Origin: Streptomyces canus
Lineage (GTDB): Bacteria > Actinomycetota > Actinomycetes > Streptomycetales > Streptomycetaceae
Assembly: GCF_030816965.1 (NCBI RefSeq)
Contig: NZ_JAUSYQ010000002.1
Location: 7,554,001 to 7,618,000 of the forward strand
Length of the DNA: 64,000 nt
Direction: 5' to 3'
Position 1 is the stretch's first letter. Each line of letters opens with the position of its first letter. Positions 20,203-28,399 of the stretch are shown in pieces. A model generated the notes under the pieces. The model was not told where the DNA came from, did not search any database, and saw only the letters and a program-made list of their open reading frames with translations. Both the position numbers and the translations under genes were made by a program.

Positions 20203-20592
20203 GTGAACAGGTACGACGTCACCGATGAACAGTGGGAGGGGCTCGCCCAGGTCGTTCCGTTGCGCGGGCGGGACGCATGGCCGTCCGCGGTCGGCCACCG
20301 GTCCATGCCGGAGGCCGAGACCGAGGCCCGGCGCCGCTTCGTCGTCCTGCGGATCAACGTCTTCGCGGACGCCCGTGAGGTCGCCGAGACCCTGATGGCG
20401 GGCATACCCGTCCTGCTCGACCTCACCAGCGCGGAGCCGGAAGTAGCCAAGCGGGTCCTCGACTTCAGCACCGGCGTCGTCTTCGGCCTGGCGAGCGGAA
20501 TGCACCGCGTGGACCGCAACGTGTTCCTGCTGACACCGGCCGGGACCGAGGTCACGGGCTTGATGGAGGGCGCGGGCATGCCGGCATCGTGA
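20203..20592 (+). CDS. sepF: SepF-family cell division protein (paralogue)
   Basis: 129 residues from the GTG at 20203, 7 bases after GGGGGC. RYDVTDEQWEGLAQVVPL is an N-terminal linker. The SepF fold follows from about residue 48: RRFVVLRINVFADAREVAETLMAGIPVLLDLTSAEPEVAKRVLDFSTGVVFGLASGMHRVDRNVFLLTP, matching the G..V.......A.R..DF..G......G...R....VFL.tP signature. The long N-terminal amphipathic helix of the canonical FtsZ-linked SepF is absent and the gene is away from the division cluster, so this is one of the extra SepF-like proteins Streptomyces carry. It presumably modulates septum placement. Confidence 0.8.
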   Translation: MNRYDVTDEQWEGLAQVVPLRGRDAWPSAVGHRSMPEAETEARRRFVVLRINVFADAREVAETLMAGIPVLLDLTSAEPEVAKRVLDFSTGVVFGLASGMHRVDRNVFLLTPAGTEVTGLMEGAGMPAS

Positions 20593-20673
20593 GCCTCGGA
20601 CCGGTTCGCTCGTTCGTAGGAAGGGCGCTGCGGAGGAACGGTTCGGCCGGTGGCGGAGTCCTACGGTCCGGAT

Positions 20674-21870
20674 ATGCCTGTCTCCCCCACATCCTCTGTC
20701 GTGCCCGCTCAGTCCGCTCCTCCGCGCGCGGAGCGGTCGCAAGGCGGTGGGCGCCGCCCCGACCGGCCGTGTCTCACCGAACTGCGGCTGTCCTCGTACG
20801 CCGTCCACCGGCGGGCCGGGTTCCCGCTCGCACCGCTGACCCTGATCGCCGGCCCCAGCGGGAGCGGCAAGACGAGCGCCCTCAGAGCGTACGAGGCACT
20901 CGCTCGGCTCGGTGGCGGCGCGAGCCTCGGTGAGGTGTTCCCGCGCCCCCTCTCGTGCGTCCCCGACCGAGCGCGCCCCGACGCCCAGCGCCGCCGCGGC
21001 TTCCGGATCGGCTGCACGGCCGACGGACCCGAGGGACCGGTCCGGCTCGACGTCGCGGTCCAGGCCGAGCCCGAACTGCGCATCGTGGGGGAGCGGTTGA
21101 CCTCCGGCGGGCTCGTCCTGCTGGAGACCGCCCTGCGCGACCCCTCCCGCCGGACCGTACAGGCCGCCTGGCACACGGCAGGGACCGCGCCGGTCACCCG
21201 TGCCCCGCTCCCGGACGACCGGCTCGGCACCGCCCTGTTGCCGCTGCGCGTGGCCGGCAAGACGGACGGACAGCGGCGCGTCCTCGCCGCCGCCGAGCAG
21301 ATGGTCGTCGCCCTGCGCTCCGTCTTCGGCTGCGACCCACGGCCCGGCCGCATGCGCCTGCCCGTCCCGACCGGTACCGGACGGCTCCTCGGCGGCTGCG
21401 GCAACCTCGCCGACGTCCTGTGGCGCACGCGCACGGAGTGCGGCCGGCGCCACGCGCAGCTCGTCGCCGCGGTGCGCGCCGGATGCGCGGGCCCCGTCAC
21501 CGACGTCCTCGCCGAGACCCTTCCCACCGGGACGGTCCGGGCCCTGCTCGACCGCGGGGACGGCAGCCGGACGGCGCTCGGGCGGCTGGGCGACGGCGAG
21601 TTGAGGTACCTCGCGCTCGCGCTGGTGCTGCTCACCGGGCCCGGAGTGCTGGAGGTCGACCCGGTCGGTGAGGTGCCCGCGGCCATGCAGACGCTCACCG
21701 TGCTCGCCGACAACCTCGACCGGAGCCTGGACCCACGGCAGCGCGCCGAACTGCTGCGGCTGGCCGTGCGGATGTGCGAGCGCGGACACATCCGGCTCGT
21801 CGGCGCGGTGAGCGACGCCTCCTGGGTCGCCGGGATCGAAGGGGTCACGGTGGTACACCTGGAGCCGTGA
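20674..21870 (+). CDS. P-loop ATPase, SMC/RecF-like single-domain protein of unknown role
   Basis: 398 residues from the ATG at 20674; TACGGT six bases before it suggests a leaderless transcript, and a GTG at 20650 is the alternative. Walker A is LIAGPSGSGKTSALRAYEAL (about residues 57-76), preceded by LTELRLSSYAVHRRAGFPLAPL as in AAA_21/RecF-type proteins. Near the C-terminus LGDGELRYLALALVLL resembles an ABC signature and VLEVDPVGEVP a degenerate Walker B lacking the usual DE pair, then RGHIRLVGAVSDASW. It overlaps the MazG-like gene by four bases (GTGA), so the two are translated together and probably act in one process, such as nucleotide-pool or DNA damage surveillance. Substrate and partners are unknown. 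Confidence 0.7.
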   Translation: MPVSPTSSVVPAQSAPPRAERSQGGGRRPDRPCLTELRLSSYAVHRRAGFPLAPLTLIAGPSGSGKTSALRAYEALARLGGGASLGEVFPRPLSCVPDRARPDAQRRRGFRIGCTADGPEGPVRLDVAVQAEPELRIVGERLTSGGLVLLETALRDPSRRTVQAAWHTAGTAPVTRAPLPDDRLGTALLPLRVAGKTDGQRRVLAAAEQMVVALRSVFGCDPRPGRMRLPVPTGTGRLLGGCGNLADVLWRTRTECGRRHAQLVAAVRAGCAGPVTDVLAETLPTGTVRALLDRGDGSRTALGRLGDGELRYLALALVLLTGPGVLEVDPVGEVPAAMQTLTVLADNLDRSLDPRQRAELLRLAVRMCERGHIRLVGAVSDASWVAGIEGVTVVHLEP

Positions 21871-22193
21871 CAGAACCCCTCGACGTGGCGAAACTGCAGC
21901 GCCGGCTGGCCGAGTTCGCGGCCGCCCGCGACTGGCAGCCCTACCACACGCCCAAGAACCTCGTCGCCGCGCTCAGTGTGGAGGCCTCCGAACTGGTCGA
22001 GATCTTCCAGTGGTTGACGCCCGAGGAGTCGGCACGGGTCATGGACGACCCCGACACCGCGCACCGTGTCACGGACGAGATCGCCGATGTGCTCGCCTAT
22101 CTGCTCCAGTTGTGCGAGGTGCTCGGCGTCGATCCACTGGCCGCGCTGGACGCGAAGATCGACCGGAACGAGCGGAGGTTTCCGGCGCCGTAA
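21867..22193 (+). CDS. MazG-like nucleotide pyrophosphohydrolase
   Basis: 108 residues. The family four-helix core is complete: LRRLAEFAAARDW-type opening, HTPKNLVAALSVEASELVEIFQWL (first metal-binding ExxE), RVTDEIADVLAYLLQLCEVLGVDPLAAL (second, ExxD), then KIDRNERRFP. These all-alpha NTP pyrophosphatases hydrolyse (non-canonical) NTPs to NMP and pyrophosphate. The GTG at 21867 overlaps the stop of the ATPase gene as GTGA, implying translational coupling. Confidence 0.9.
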   Translation: MTEPLDVAKLQRRLAEFAAARDWQPYHTPKNLVAALSVEASELVEIFQWLTPEESARVMDDPDTAHRVTDEIADVLAYLLQLCEVLGVDPLAALDAKIDRNERRFPAP

Positions 22194-22371
22194 GGAAGGG
22201 TTCAGTCCTCTTTCACTCTCCGTGATGAAATGGTGGTCCGAAACCGATTTGTTGTCCACAGATTTCCGTCTACCTCTGGTTTTTCGTTCCGAGCGAGCTC
22301 ACTCTGGGTAGTGAACAAGCAGATTCGGGCGGACGTGCCCGGGGGTACGCCGGGACGGACGGGGGCAGCCG

Positions 22372-22836
22372 ATGGACGCGGTGCGGCTCATCGTGACGAG
22401 CAGGCGTGCCCTGGCCGGGGGCGGCGAGGCGCCTCAGGTCATGGCGGAGGTGTGGCAGGCACAGGCCCTGGCCCAGGCGATAGGGAGCCGCCTCGCGGTC
22501 GCCGGGCCTCCCGAACTCCGGGGCGAGGCCTTGGGGTTGACCGAGCTGGCGGGCCGCGGTTGCGGTGTCCTCGACCGCCCCGACATCGCCATGGCGGAGT
22601 TGCGGGCCGCCCAGCTCACCGAGCTCGGCGACGCCCGCCAGGCCCTCCTCTACCTCGGAGGTCTCCTCGGCGAGGTGGGCATAGCCCTGGTCGGCCTCGC
22701 GTCCGCGGCGGACGACGAGACGACGTACTGGCAGTGCATGGAAGCGATCGACGCGGCGGACGAGTCGCGGGACCGGGTGCTGCAGATGCTGCGAAGACTG
22801 GCGGATCGGGGGGAGGAGTTGCCGGAGGCGGGGTGA
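22372..22836 (+). CDS. DUF6099 family protein
   Basis: 154 residues, mostly alpha-helical and rich in Ala, Leu and Glu, with no membrane segment and no catalytic motif. It starts MDAVRLIVTSRRALAGGGEA and contains VMAEVWQAQALAQAIGSRLA and WQCMEAIDAADESRDRVLQML, recognised as the small Streptomyces-restricted DUF6099 family. GGGGGC lies before the ATG. No function is known. A long hairpin repeat begins 24 bases after its stop. Confidence 0.75.
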   Translation: MDAVRLIVTSRRALAGGGEAPQVMAEVWQAQALAQAIGSRLAVAGPPELRGEALGLTELAGRGCGVLDRPDIAMAELRAAQLTELGDARQALLYLGGLLGEVGIALVGLASAADDETTYWQCMEAIDAADESRDRVLQMLRRLADRGEELPEAG

Positions 22837-22860
22837 GTTCTTCGGCAGCGGATTCGTCGC

Positions 22861-22977
22861 GGCTGGTCGCGCAGTTCCCCGCGCCCCTGGCTGGGTACAG
22901 CTGGGCCTGCTTCGACTGCACCCACTCAGGGGCGCGGGCTGTGACATCAGCGGCTCCGCCGCGGGGCGCGACCAGCC
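22861..22977. repeat. Large imperfect palindrome of a dispersed Streptomyces repeat
   Basis: The outer arms GGCTGGTCGCGC (22861-22872) and GCGCGACCAGCC (22966-22977) are perfect 12-base inverted repeats. Inner arms starting CCGCGCCCCTGG near 22879-22900 and ending CAGGGGCGCGG at 22927-22937 pair over 22 bases with 3 mismatches. The core AGGGGCGCGGGGAACTGCGCG (one strand) recurs in shorter form at 14001 and 62159. The whole fills much of the 384-base gap between DUF6099 and the LLM oxidoreductase; I see no gene in that gap. Confidence 0.7.
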
Positions 22978-23220
22978 CCCACCGGCCTGCGCCGCCGGAC
23001 AACCCTCAGCCGGCCTCCTCCTCACCGACTCCCCGCCCCGCACCCCCGGCCGCCTGAAGATCGGCATCCAGCGCCGACAGATCCGCGTTCGGCGCCGCCA
23101 TCAACCATCTGCTGCAGCAATCCCTCGCGCACACCGTCGACGGATTCCACCCGCTCGGGGACGAGTGAGCTCCCGGGGACCGATGGGACCAAGGCGAACC
23201 CCTGCGTGCAGGATGGAGCC

Positions 23221-24144
23221 ATGGATCTCCGCATCTTCACCGAGCCCCAGCAGGGCGCGAGCTACGACACCCTCCTCACCGTCGCCAAGGCCACCGAGGA
23301 CCTCGGCTTCGACGCCTTTTTCCGCTCTGATCATTACCTCAAGATGGGCGACGCCGACGGCCTCCCCGGCCCCACCGACGCCTGGATCACCCTCGCCGGC
23401 CTCGCCCGTGAGACCAAGCGCATACGCCTCGGCACCCTGATGACGGCGGCCACCTTCCGGCTTCCCGGCGTCCTCGCCATCCAGGTCGCCCAGGTCGACC
23501 AGATGTCCGGCGGCCGCGTCGAACTGGGCCTGGGCGCCGGCTGGTTCGAGGAGGAGCACGCGGCGTACGGCATCCCGTTCCCGAAGGAGAAGTTCCCCCG
23601 CCTGGAGGAGCAGCTGGAGATCGTCACCGGCCTGTGGGCCACCGAGCCCGGCAAGACCTTCGACTTCCACGGCGAGCACTACGACCTCACGAAGTCGCCC
23701 GCGCTGCCCAAGCCCGCCCAGAGCAGGATCCCCGTGCTGATCGGCGGTCACGGCACGACCCGCACCCCGCGTCTGGCCGCCCGCTACGCCGATGAGTTCA
23801 ACATGCCGTTCGGCTCGCCCGAGGACAGCGAGACGCAGTTCGGCCGGGTCCGTGCCGCCGCCCAGGAGGCGGGCCGCGCGGCCGACGCGATCACCTTCTC
23901 CAACGCGCTCGTCGTCTGCGTCGGCAAGGACGACCAGGAGGTCGCCCGCCGTGCCGCCGCGATCGGCCGCGAGGTCGAGGAGCTCAAGACCAACGGCCTG
24001 GCCGGCACCCCCGCCGAGGTCGTCGACAAGATCGGCCGCTTTGCCGCAGTGGGCTCGCGCCGGATCTACCTCCAGGTCCTCGACCTCGACGACCTGGACC
24101 ACCTGGAGCTGATCTCCGCGCAGGTCCAGTCGCAGTTGTCGTGA
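23221..24144 (+). CDS. LLM-class F420-dependent oxidoreductase
   Basis: 307 residues. TIM-barrel family related to luciferase: MDLRIFTEPQQGASYDTLLTVAKATEDLGFDAFFRSDHYLKMG (strand 1 and F420-contacting region), TKRIRLGTLMTAATFRLPGVLA, QVDQMSGGRVELGLGAGWFEEEHAAYG (the hallmark), IPVLIGGHGTTRTPRLAARYADEFN and a C-terminal helix pair. It should use reduced or oxidised F420 as hydride carrier on an unknown substrate. The ATG at 23221 follows AGGATGGAG. It stands alone, after the repeat-bearing gap, with a small hairpin following. Confidence 0.88.
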   Translation: MDLRIFTEPQQGASYDTLLTVAKATEDLGFDAFFRSDHYLKMGDADGLPGPTDAWITLAGLARETKRIRLGTLMTAATFRLPGVLAIQVAQVDQMSGGRVELGLGAGWFEEEHAAYGIPFPKEKFPRLEEQLEIVTGLWATEPGKTFDFHGEHYDLTKSPALPKPAQSRIPVLIGGHGTTRTPRLAARYADEFNMPFGSPEDSETQFGRVRAAAQEAGRAADAITFSNALVVCVGKDDQEVARRAAAIGREVEELKTNGLAGTPAEVVDKIGRFAAVGSRRIYLQVLDLDDLDHLELISAQVQSQLS

Positions 24145-24152
24145 CCGGTTCG

Positions 24153-24177
24153 GCGCCTTTCGATTAATCGAAGGCGC
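24153..24177. terminator. AT-rich hairpin after the LLM oxidoreductase
   Basis: GCGCCTT, TCGATTAATCGA, AGGCGC form a nearly complete palindrome 8 bases after the stop. It could terminate transcription, though the AT-rich centre would also suit an operator for hen1 at 24300. Confidence 0.5.
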
Positions 24178-24299
24178 AGGTCGGACGGATCGTGCGAAGC
24201 TGAGGACGTCGTCCTGCCGGCCCCCCGGGATCACCGTCCTCGGGGGCCTTCGCACGTACGGCGTTCCTGTCCCGTCCACCGGCCGGAGAGGCCACTCGC

Positions 24300-25778
24300 A
24301 TGTTTCTGACGATCAGTACCACCGGCACTCCCGAGCGCCCCGCCACCGATCTCGGCTTCCTGCTGCACAAGCATCCCGAGAAGGCGCAGGTGTTCTCCAC
24401 CTCCTACGGCAGGGCGGACGTCCTGTATCCCGAGGCGGACGATCAGCGCTGCACGGCGGCGCTGCTGCTGGAGGTCGACGCGGTGGCGCTGGTCAGGCGC
24501 GGCAAGGGCAAGGGGCGCGGCGGCGCCCCGGACGCGGCGCTCGCACAGTACGTCAACGACCGCCCCTACGCGGCGTCTTCGCTGCTCGCGGTGGCGCTGA
24601 GCGCGGTCTTCTCCAGCGCGATGCGCGGGGTGTGCAGCGCCAAGCCCGAACTCCCGTTGCAGACACGGCCGTTGCGCATCGAGGTGCCCGCCGTGGCGGC
24701 CCGCGGCGGCCCGGAACTCGTCCGCCGTCTGTTCGAGCCGCTCGGCTGGACCGTGACGGCCGAACCGGTCGCGCTGGACACCGAGTTCCCCGAGTGGGGC
24801 GACTCGCGCTACGTCCGCCTCGAACTGGAGTCCGCACAGCTCACCGTCGCCGAGGCCCTGCGCCATCTGTACGTCCTCCTCCCCGTCCTCGACGACGCCA
24901 AGCACTACTGGGTGGCCTCCGACGAGGTCGACAAGCTGCTCAGGGCCGGTGAGGGCTGGCTGCCCGCGCACCCGGAGCAGAAACTGATCACCAGCCGTTA
25001 CCTGTCCCGCCGCTGGTCGCTGACGCGTGAGGCGATGGAACGCCTGGAGCTGGTGCGGCTCGCCGAGGCCGACGACAGCGAGGTCGAGGACATCGACAAC
25101 GCCGTCGAGGCGGAGACCGAGACCGAGGAGAAGCCGACCCCGCTCGCCGTCCAGCGGCGCGAGGCGATCCTGGAGGCGCTGCGCGCGGCCGGCGCCGCCC
25201 GCGTCCTGGACCTCGGATGCGGACAGGGCCAGTTGGTGCAGGCACTGCTCAAGGACCCGAAGTTCACCGAGATCGTCGGCGTCGACGTGTCGGTGCGGGC
25301 GCTCACCATCGCCTCCCGGCGGCTGAAGCTGGACCGCATGGGGGAGCGGATGGCCTCGCGCGTCCAGCTCTTCCAGGGCTCCCTTGCGTACACCGACAAG
25401 CGGCTCAAGGGGTACGACGCCGCCGTGCTCAGCGAGGTGATCGAGCACCTCGACCTGCCCCGGCTGCCCGCCCTGGAGTACGCGGTGTTCGGCGCGGCCC
25501 GCCCGCGGACCGTCCTCGTGACGACGCCGAACGTCGAGTACAACGTCCGCTGGGAGTCGCTCCCGGCCGGGCACGTCCGGCACGGCGACCACCGCTTCGA
25601 GTGGACGCGGCAGGAGTTCCGGGCCTGGGCCTCGTCGGTGGCCGAACGGCACGGCTACGACGTGGAGTTCAGGCCGGTGGGACCGGACGACCCGGAGGTG
25701 GGACCGCCCACGCAGATGGCCGTTTTCGAATTGAGCACAGCGGTGATCAGGACCGAGAAGGAGGCGAAGGCGGCATGA
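24300..25778 (+). CDS. hen1: Bacterial Hen1: 3'-terminal RNA ribose 2'-O-methyltransferase
   Basis: 492 residues, full bacterial Hen1 length. The N-terminal ligand domain (about 1-245) contains LGFLLHKHPEKAQ, YGRADVLYPE, LAQYVNDRPYAASS and a Y...DEVDKLLRAGEGWLP..P...LI..RYL segment. The methyltransferase starts near residue 290: VLDLGCGQGQLVQALL (SAM), VGVDVSVRALTIA, then AVLSEVIEHLDLPRL and TTPNVEYNVRW ... GDHRFEWTRQEF, which supply the Glu/His metal ligands. It methylates the 2'-OH at a broken RNA's 3' end so that re-cleavage at the same site is blocked after repair. It overlaps pnkp by four bases (ATGA), the standard RNA-repair pair. Confidence 0.95.
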   Translation: MFLTISTTGTPERPATDLGFLLHKHPEKAQVFSTSYGRADVLYPEADDQRCTAALLLEVDAVALVRRGKGKGRGGAPDAALAQYVNDRPYAASSLLAVALSAVFSSAMRGVCSAKPELPLQTRPLRIEVPAVAARGGPELVRRLFEPLGWTVTAEPVALDTEFPEWGDSRYVRLELESAQLTVAEALRHLYVLLPVLDDAKHYWVASDEVDKLLRAGEGWLPAHPEQKLITSRYLSRRWSLTREAMERLELVRLAEADDSEVEDIDNAVEAETETEEKPTPLAVQRREAILEALRAAGAARVLDLGCGQGQLVQALLKDPKFTEIVGVDVSVRALTIASRRLKLDRMGERMASRVQLFQGSLAYTDKRLKGYDAAVLSEVIEHLDLPRLPALEYAVFGAARPRTVLVTTPNVEYNVRWESLPAGHVRHGDHRFEWTRQEFRAWASSVAERHGYDVEFRPVGPDDPEVGPPTQMAVFELSTAVIRTEKEAKAA

Positions 25779-28354
25779 CCGAGATCCAGCGCACGGGACG
25801 GTCTCTTCCCGTCACCGACCTCTCCCTCGTCGTCCTCGTCGGCGCCTCGGGTTCCGGCAAGTCCACCTTCGCCCGCCGGCACTTCAAGCCGACCGAGGTG
25901 ATCTCCTCGGACTTCTGCCGGGGCCTGGTCTCCGACGACGAGAACGACCAGGGCGCGACGAAGGACGCCTTCGACGTCCTGCACTACATCGCGGGCAAGC
26001 GCCTGGCTGCCGGCCGCCGCACGGTCGTCGACGCGACGAGTGTGCAGGAGGACAGCCGACGGCAGCTGATCGAGCTGGCGAAGAAGTACGACGTGCTGCC
26101 CATCGCCATCGTCCTGGACGTGCCGGAGGAGGTGTGCGCCGAGCGCAACGCGGCCCGCACCGACCGGGCCGACATGCCGATCCGGGTCATCAAGCGCCAC
26201 ATCCGTGAACTGAGGCGATCGATCCGCCGCCTGGAGCGCGAGGGCTTCCGCAAGGTGCACGTCCTGCGCGGCGTGGCGGACGTCGAGAACGCCACCGTCG
26301 TCACCGAGAAGCGCTTCAACGACCTGACCCACCTCACCGGTCCCTTCGACATCGTCGGCGACATCCACGGCTGCGCCTCCGAACTGGAGTCGCTGCTCGG
26401 CACGTTGGGCTACGCCGACGGCGTCCACCCCGAGGGCCGTACCGCGGTCTTCGTCGGCGACCTCGTCGACCGCGGCCCGGACAGCCCCGGCGTGCTGCGC
26501 CGCGTGATGTCGATGGTCAAGTCGGGCAACGCGCTGTGCGTGCCGGGCAACCACGAGAACAAGTACGGCCGTTACCTGAAGGGCCGCAAGGTCCAGCACA
26601 CCCATGGCCTCGCGGAGACCATCGAGCAGATGGAGAGCGTCTCGGACGAGTTCCGGTCCGAGGTGAGGGAGTTCATCGACGGCCTGGTCAGTCACTACGT
26701 CCTCGACGGGGGCCGCCTGGTCGTCTGCCACGCCGGTCTGCCGGAGAAGTACCACGGCCGCACCTCCGGCCGGGTCCGCTCGCATGCCCTGTACGGCGAC
26801 ACCACCGGAGAGACCGACGAGTTCGGGCTGCCGGTGCGCTACCCGTGGGCGGAGGACTACCGGGGCCGGGCGGCCGTGGTCTACGGCCACACCCCGGTCC
26901 CCGAGGCGACGTGGCTCAACAACACGATCTGCCTGGACACCGGAGCCGTCTTCGGCGGCAAGCTCACGGCGCTGCGCTGGCCGGAGCGCGAGCTGGTCGA
27001 CGTACCGGCGGAGCGCGTCTGGTACGAGCCGACGAAGCCGCTGAAGTCGGAGGCGCCCGGCGGGCAGGACGGCCGGCCGCTGGACCTCGCCGACGTCCAC
27101 GGCCGCCGGGCGGTCGAGACCCGGCACGCGGGCCGGGTCGCCGTCCGGGAGGAGAACGCGGCCGCGGCCCTGGAGGTGATGAGCCGCTTCGCGGTGGACC
27201 CGCGGCTGCTGCCGTACCTCCCGCCGACCATGGCACCGACGGCCACCAGTCACCTCGAGGGGTACTTGGAGCACCCTGCCGAGGCCTTCGCGCAGTACGC
27301 GCAGGACGGTGTCGAGCGGGTCGTGTGCGAGGAGAAGCACATGGGCTCGCGGGCGGTGGCCCTGGTCTGCCGGGACGCGGAGACGGCCCGCAGGCGCTTC
27401 GGCGGTGGGGGTACCTCCCGCTCGAGCGCAGCCGAGAGTGGGGGAGGCCCGACCGGCTCGCTGTACACGCGCACCGGCCGCCCCTTCTTCGACGACGAGT
27501 CGGTGACGGAGGCGATCCTGGACCGCGTACGCGAGGCCATCGGCGAGGCGGGCCTGTGGTCCGAACTCGACACTGATTGGCTCCTGTTGGACGCCGAGCT
27601 GATGCCGTGGTCGCTGAAGGCCTCCGGGCTGCTGCGGTCGCAGTACGCGGCCGTCGGCGCCGCGTCCGGCGCGGTCTTCCCGGGTGCGCTGGCAGCGCTC
27701 CAGGGTGCGGCCGACCGGGGCGTGGACGTGACGGACCTGCTGGCCCGTCAGCGCGAACGGGCCGACGCGGCAGGAGCGTTCACCGACGCGTACCGGCGCT
27801 ACTGCTGGACCACCGAAGGTCTGGACGGCGTCCGCCTGGCGCCGTTCCAGATCCTCGCGGTCCAGGGCCGCAGCCTCGCCGCGCTCCCGCACGACGAGCA
27901 GCTGGCCCTGCTGGACCGCCTGGTGGAGCACGACGGCACCGGCCTGCTCCAGACCACCCGGCGTCTCTACGTCGACACCGGCGACCCGGAGTCGGTGCGG
28001 GCGGGCGTCGACTGGTGGCTGGAGATGACCGGCCGCGGCGGCGAGGGCATGGTCGTCAAGCCGCTCGGCGCGGTGGTCCGCAGCCCGGAGGGCCGCCTGG
28101 TGCAGCCCGGGATCAAGTGCCGTGGCCGGGAGTACCTGCGGATCATCTACGGTCCCGAGTACACCCGCCCGGAGAACCTCGACCGGCTGCGCAAGAGGTT
28201 CCTGAACCACAAGCGCTCCCTCGCGGTCCGCGAGTACGCCCTCGGCCTGGAGGCCCTGGACCGGCTGGCGGAGGGCGAGCCGCTGTGGCGCGTCCACGAG
28301 GCGGTGTTCGGAGTGCTGGCGCTGGAGTCGGAGCCGGTCGACCCACGGCTGTGA
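25775..28354 (+). CDS. pnkp: Polynucleotide kinase-phosphatase-ligase Pnkp (RNA repair)
   Basis: 859 residues in the known three-domain order. Kinase: GASGSGKST (residues 23-31). Phosphatase: DIVGDIHGCASELESLL, FVGDLVDRGPDS, VPGNHENK, VVYGHTP, all binuclear metallophosphatase motifs. Ligase (adenylyltransferase): EEKHMGSRAVALVC with the nucleotidyl Lys near residue 521, then DAELMPWSLKA, and GGEGMVVKP near the end. It heals 5'-OH and 2',3'-cyclic phosphate ends and, with Hen1, seals cleaved RNA. An odd feature is a Gly/Ser-rich in-frame insert of about 17 residues, encoded by a dispersed repeat at 27404-27448, between RRRFG and SLYTRTGR, just after the active-site strand. The surrounding motifs are intact, so the enzyme is probably active. 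Confidence 0.95.
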   Translation: MTEIQRTGRSLPVTDLSLVVLVGASGSGKSTFARRHFKPTEVISSDFCRGLVSDDENDQGATKDAFDVLHYIAGKRLAAGRRTVVDATSVQEDSRRQLIELAKKYDVLPIAIVLDVPEEVCAERNAARTDRADMPIRVIKRHIRELRRSIRRLEREGFRKVHVLRGVADVENATVVTEKRFNDLTHLTGPFDIVGDIHGCASELESLLGTLGYADGVHPEGRTAVFVGDLVDRGPDSPGVLRRVMSMVKSGNALCVPGNHENKYGRYLKGRKVQHTHGLAETIEQMESVSDEFRSEVREFIDGLVSHYVLDGGRLVVCHAGLPEKYHGRTSGRVRSHALYGDTTGETDEFGLPVRYPWAEDYRGRAAVVYGHTPVPEATWLNNTICLDTGAVFGGKLTALRWPERELVDVPAERVWYEPTKPLKSEAPGGQDGRPLDLADVHGRRAVETRHAGRVAVREENAAAALEVMSRFAVDPRLLPYLPPTMAPTATSHLEGYLEHPAEAFAQYAQDGVERVVCEEKHMGSRAVALVCRDAETARRRFGGGGTSRSSAAESGGGPTGSLYTRTGRPFFDDESVTEAILDRVREAIGEAGLWSELDTDWLLLDAELMPWSLKASGLLRSQYAAVGAASGAVFPGALAALQGAADRGVDVTDLLARQRERADAAGAFTDAYRRYCWTTEGLDGVRLAPFQILAVQGRSLAALPHDEQLALLDRLVEHDGTGLLQTTRRLYVDTGDPESVRAGVDWWLEMTGRGGEGMVVKPLGAVVRSPEGRLVQPGIKCRGREYLRIIYGPEYTRPENLDRLRKRFLNHKRSLAVREYALGLEALDRLAEGEPLWRVHEAVFGVLALESEPVDPRL
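27404..27448. repeat. MITE-like palindromic repeat inserted in frame in pnkp
   Basis: GGTGGGGGTACCTCCCGCTC runs into GAGCGCAGCCGAGAGTGGGG and ends GAGGC. The arms GGTGGGGG/GTACCTCCC and GAGAGTGGGGGAGG make a compact stem structure. I recognise this as a short repeat that occurs many times in intergenic DNA of Streptomyces genomes (established from memory, not checked). Its 45-base length keeps the reading frame and adds GGGTSRSSAAESGGG to the ligase domain. Confidence 0.7.
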
Positions 28355-28369
28355 GCCGCGGGGCCGGGC

Positions 28370-28399
28370 GTGAGGGGTGATCTGCCGGTCACCCCTCAC
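28370..28399. terminator. Bidirectional terminator between pnkp and the NAD-kinase-like gene
   Basis: GTGAGGGGTGA and TCACCCCTCAC form a perfect 11-base-pair stem around TCTGCCGG, 15 bases after the pnkp stop. The stop codon of the converging gene lies within the right arm. Confidence 0.8.

Noticed and set aside
19989..20579. N-terminal extension of the GT87-like protein through sepF
   Set aside because: It overlaps a recognisable SepF gene on the other strand and shows no membrane or family sequence.
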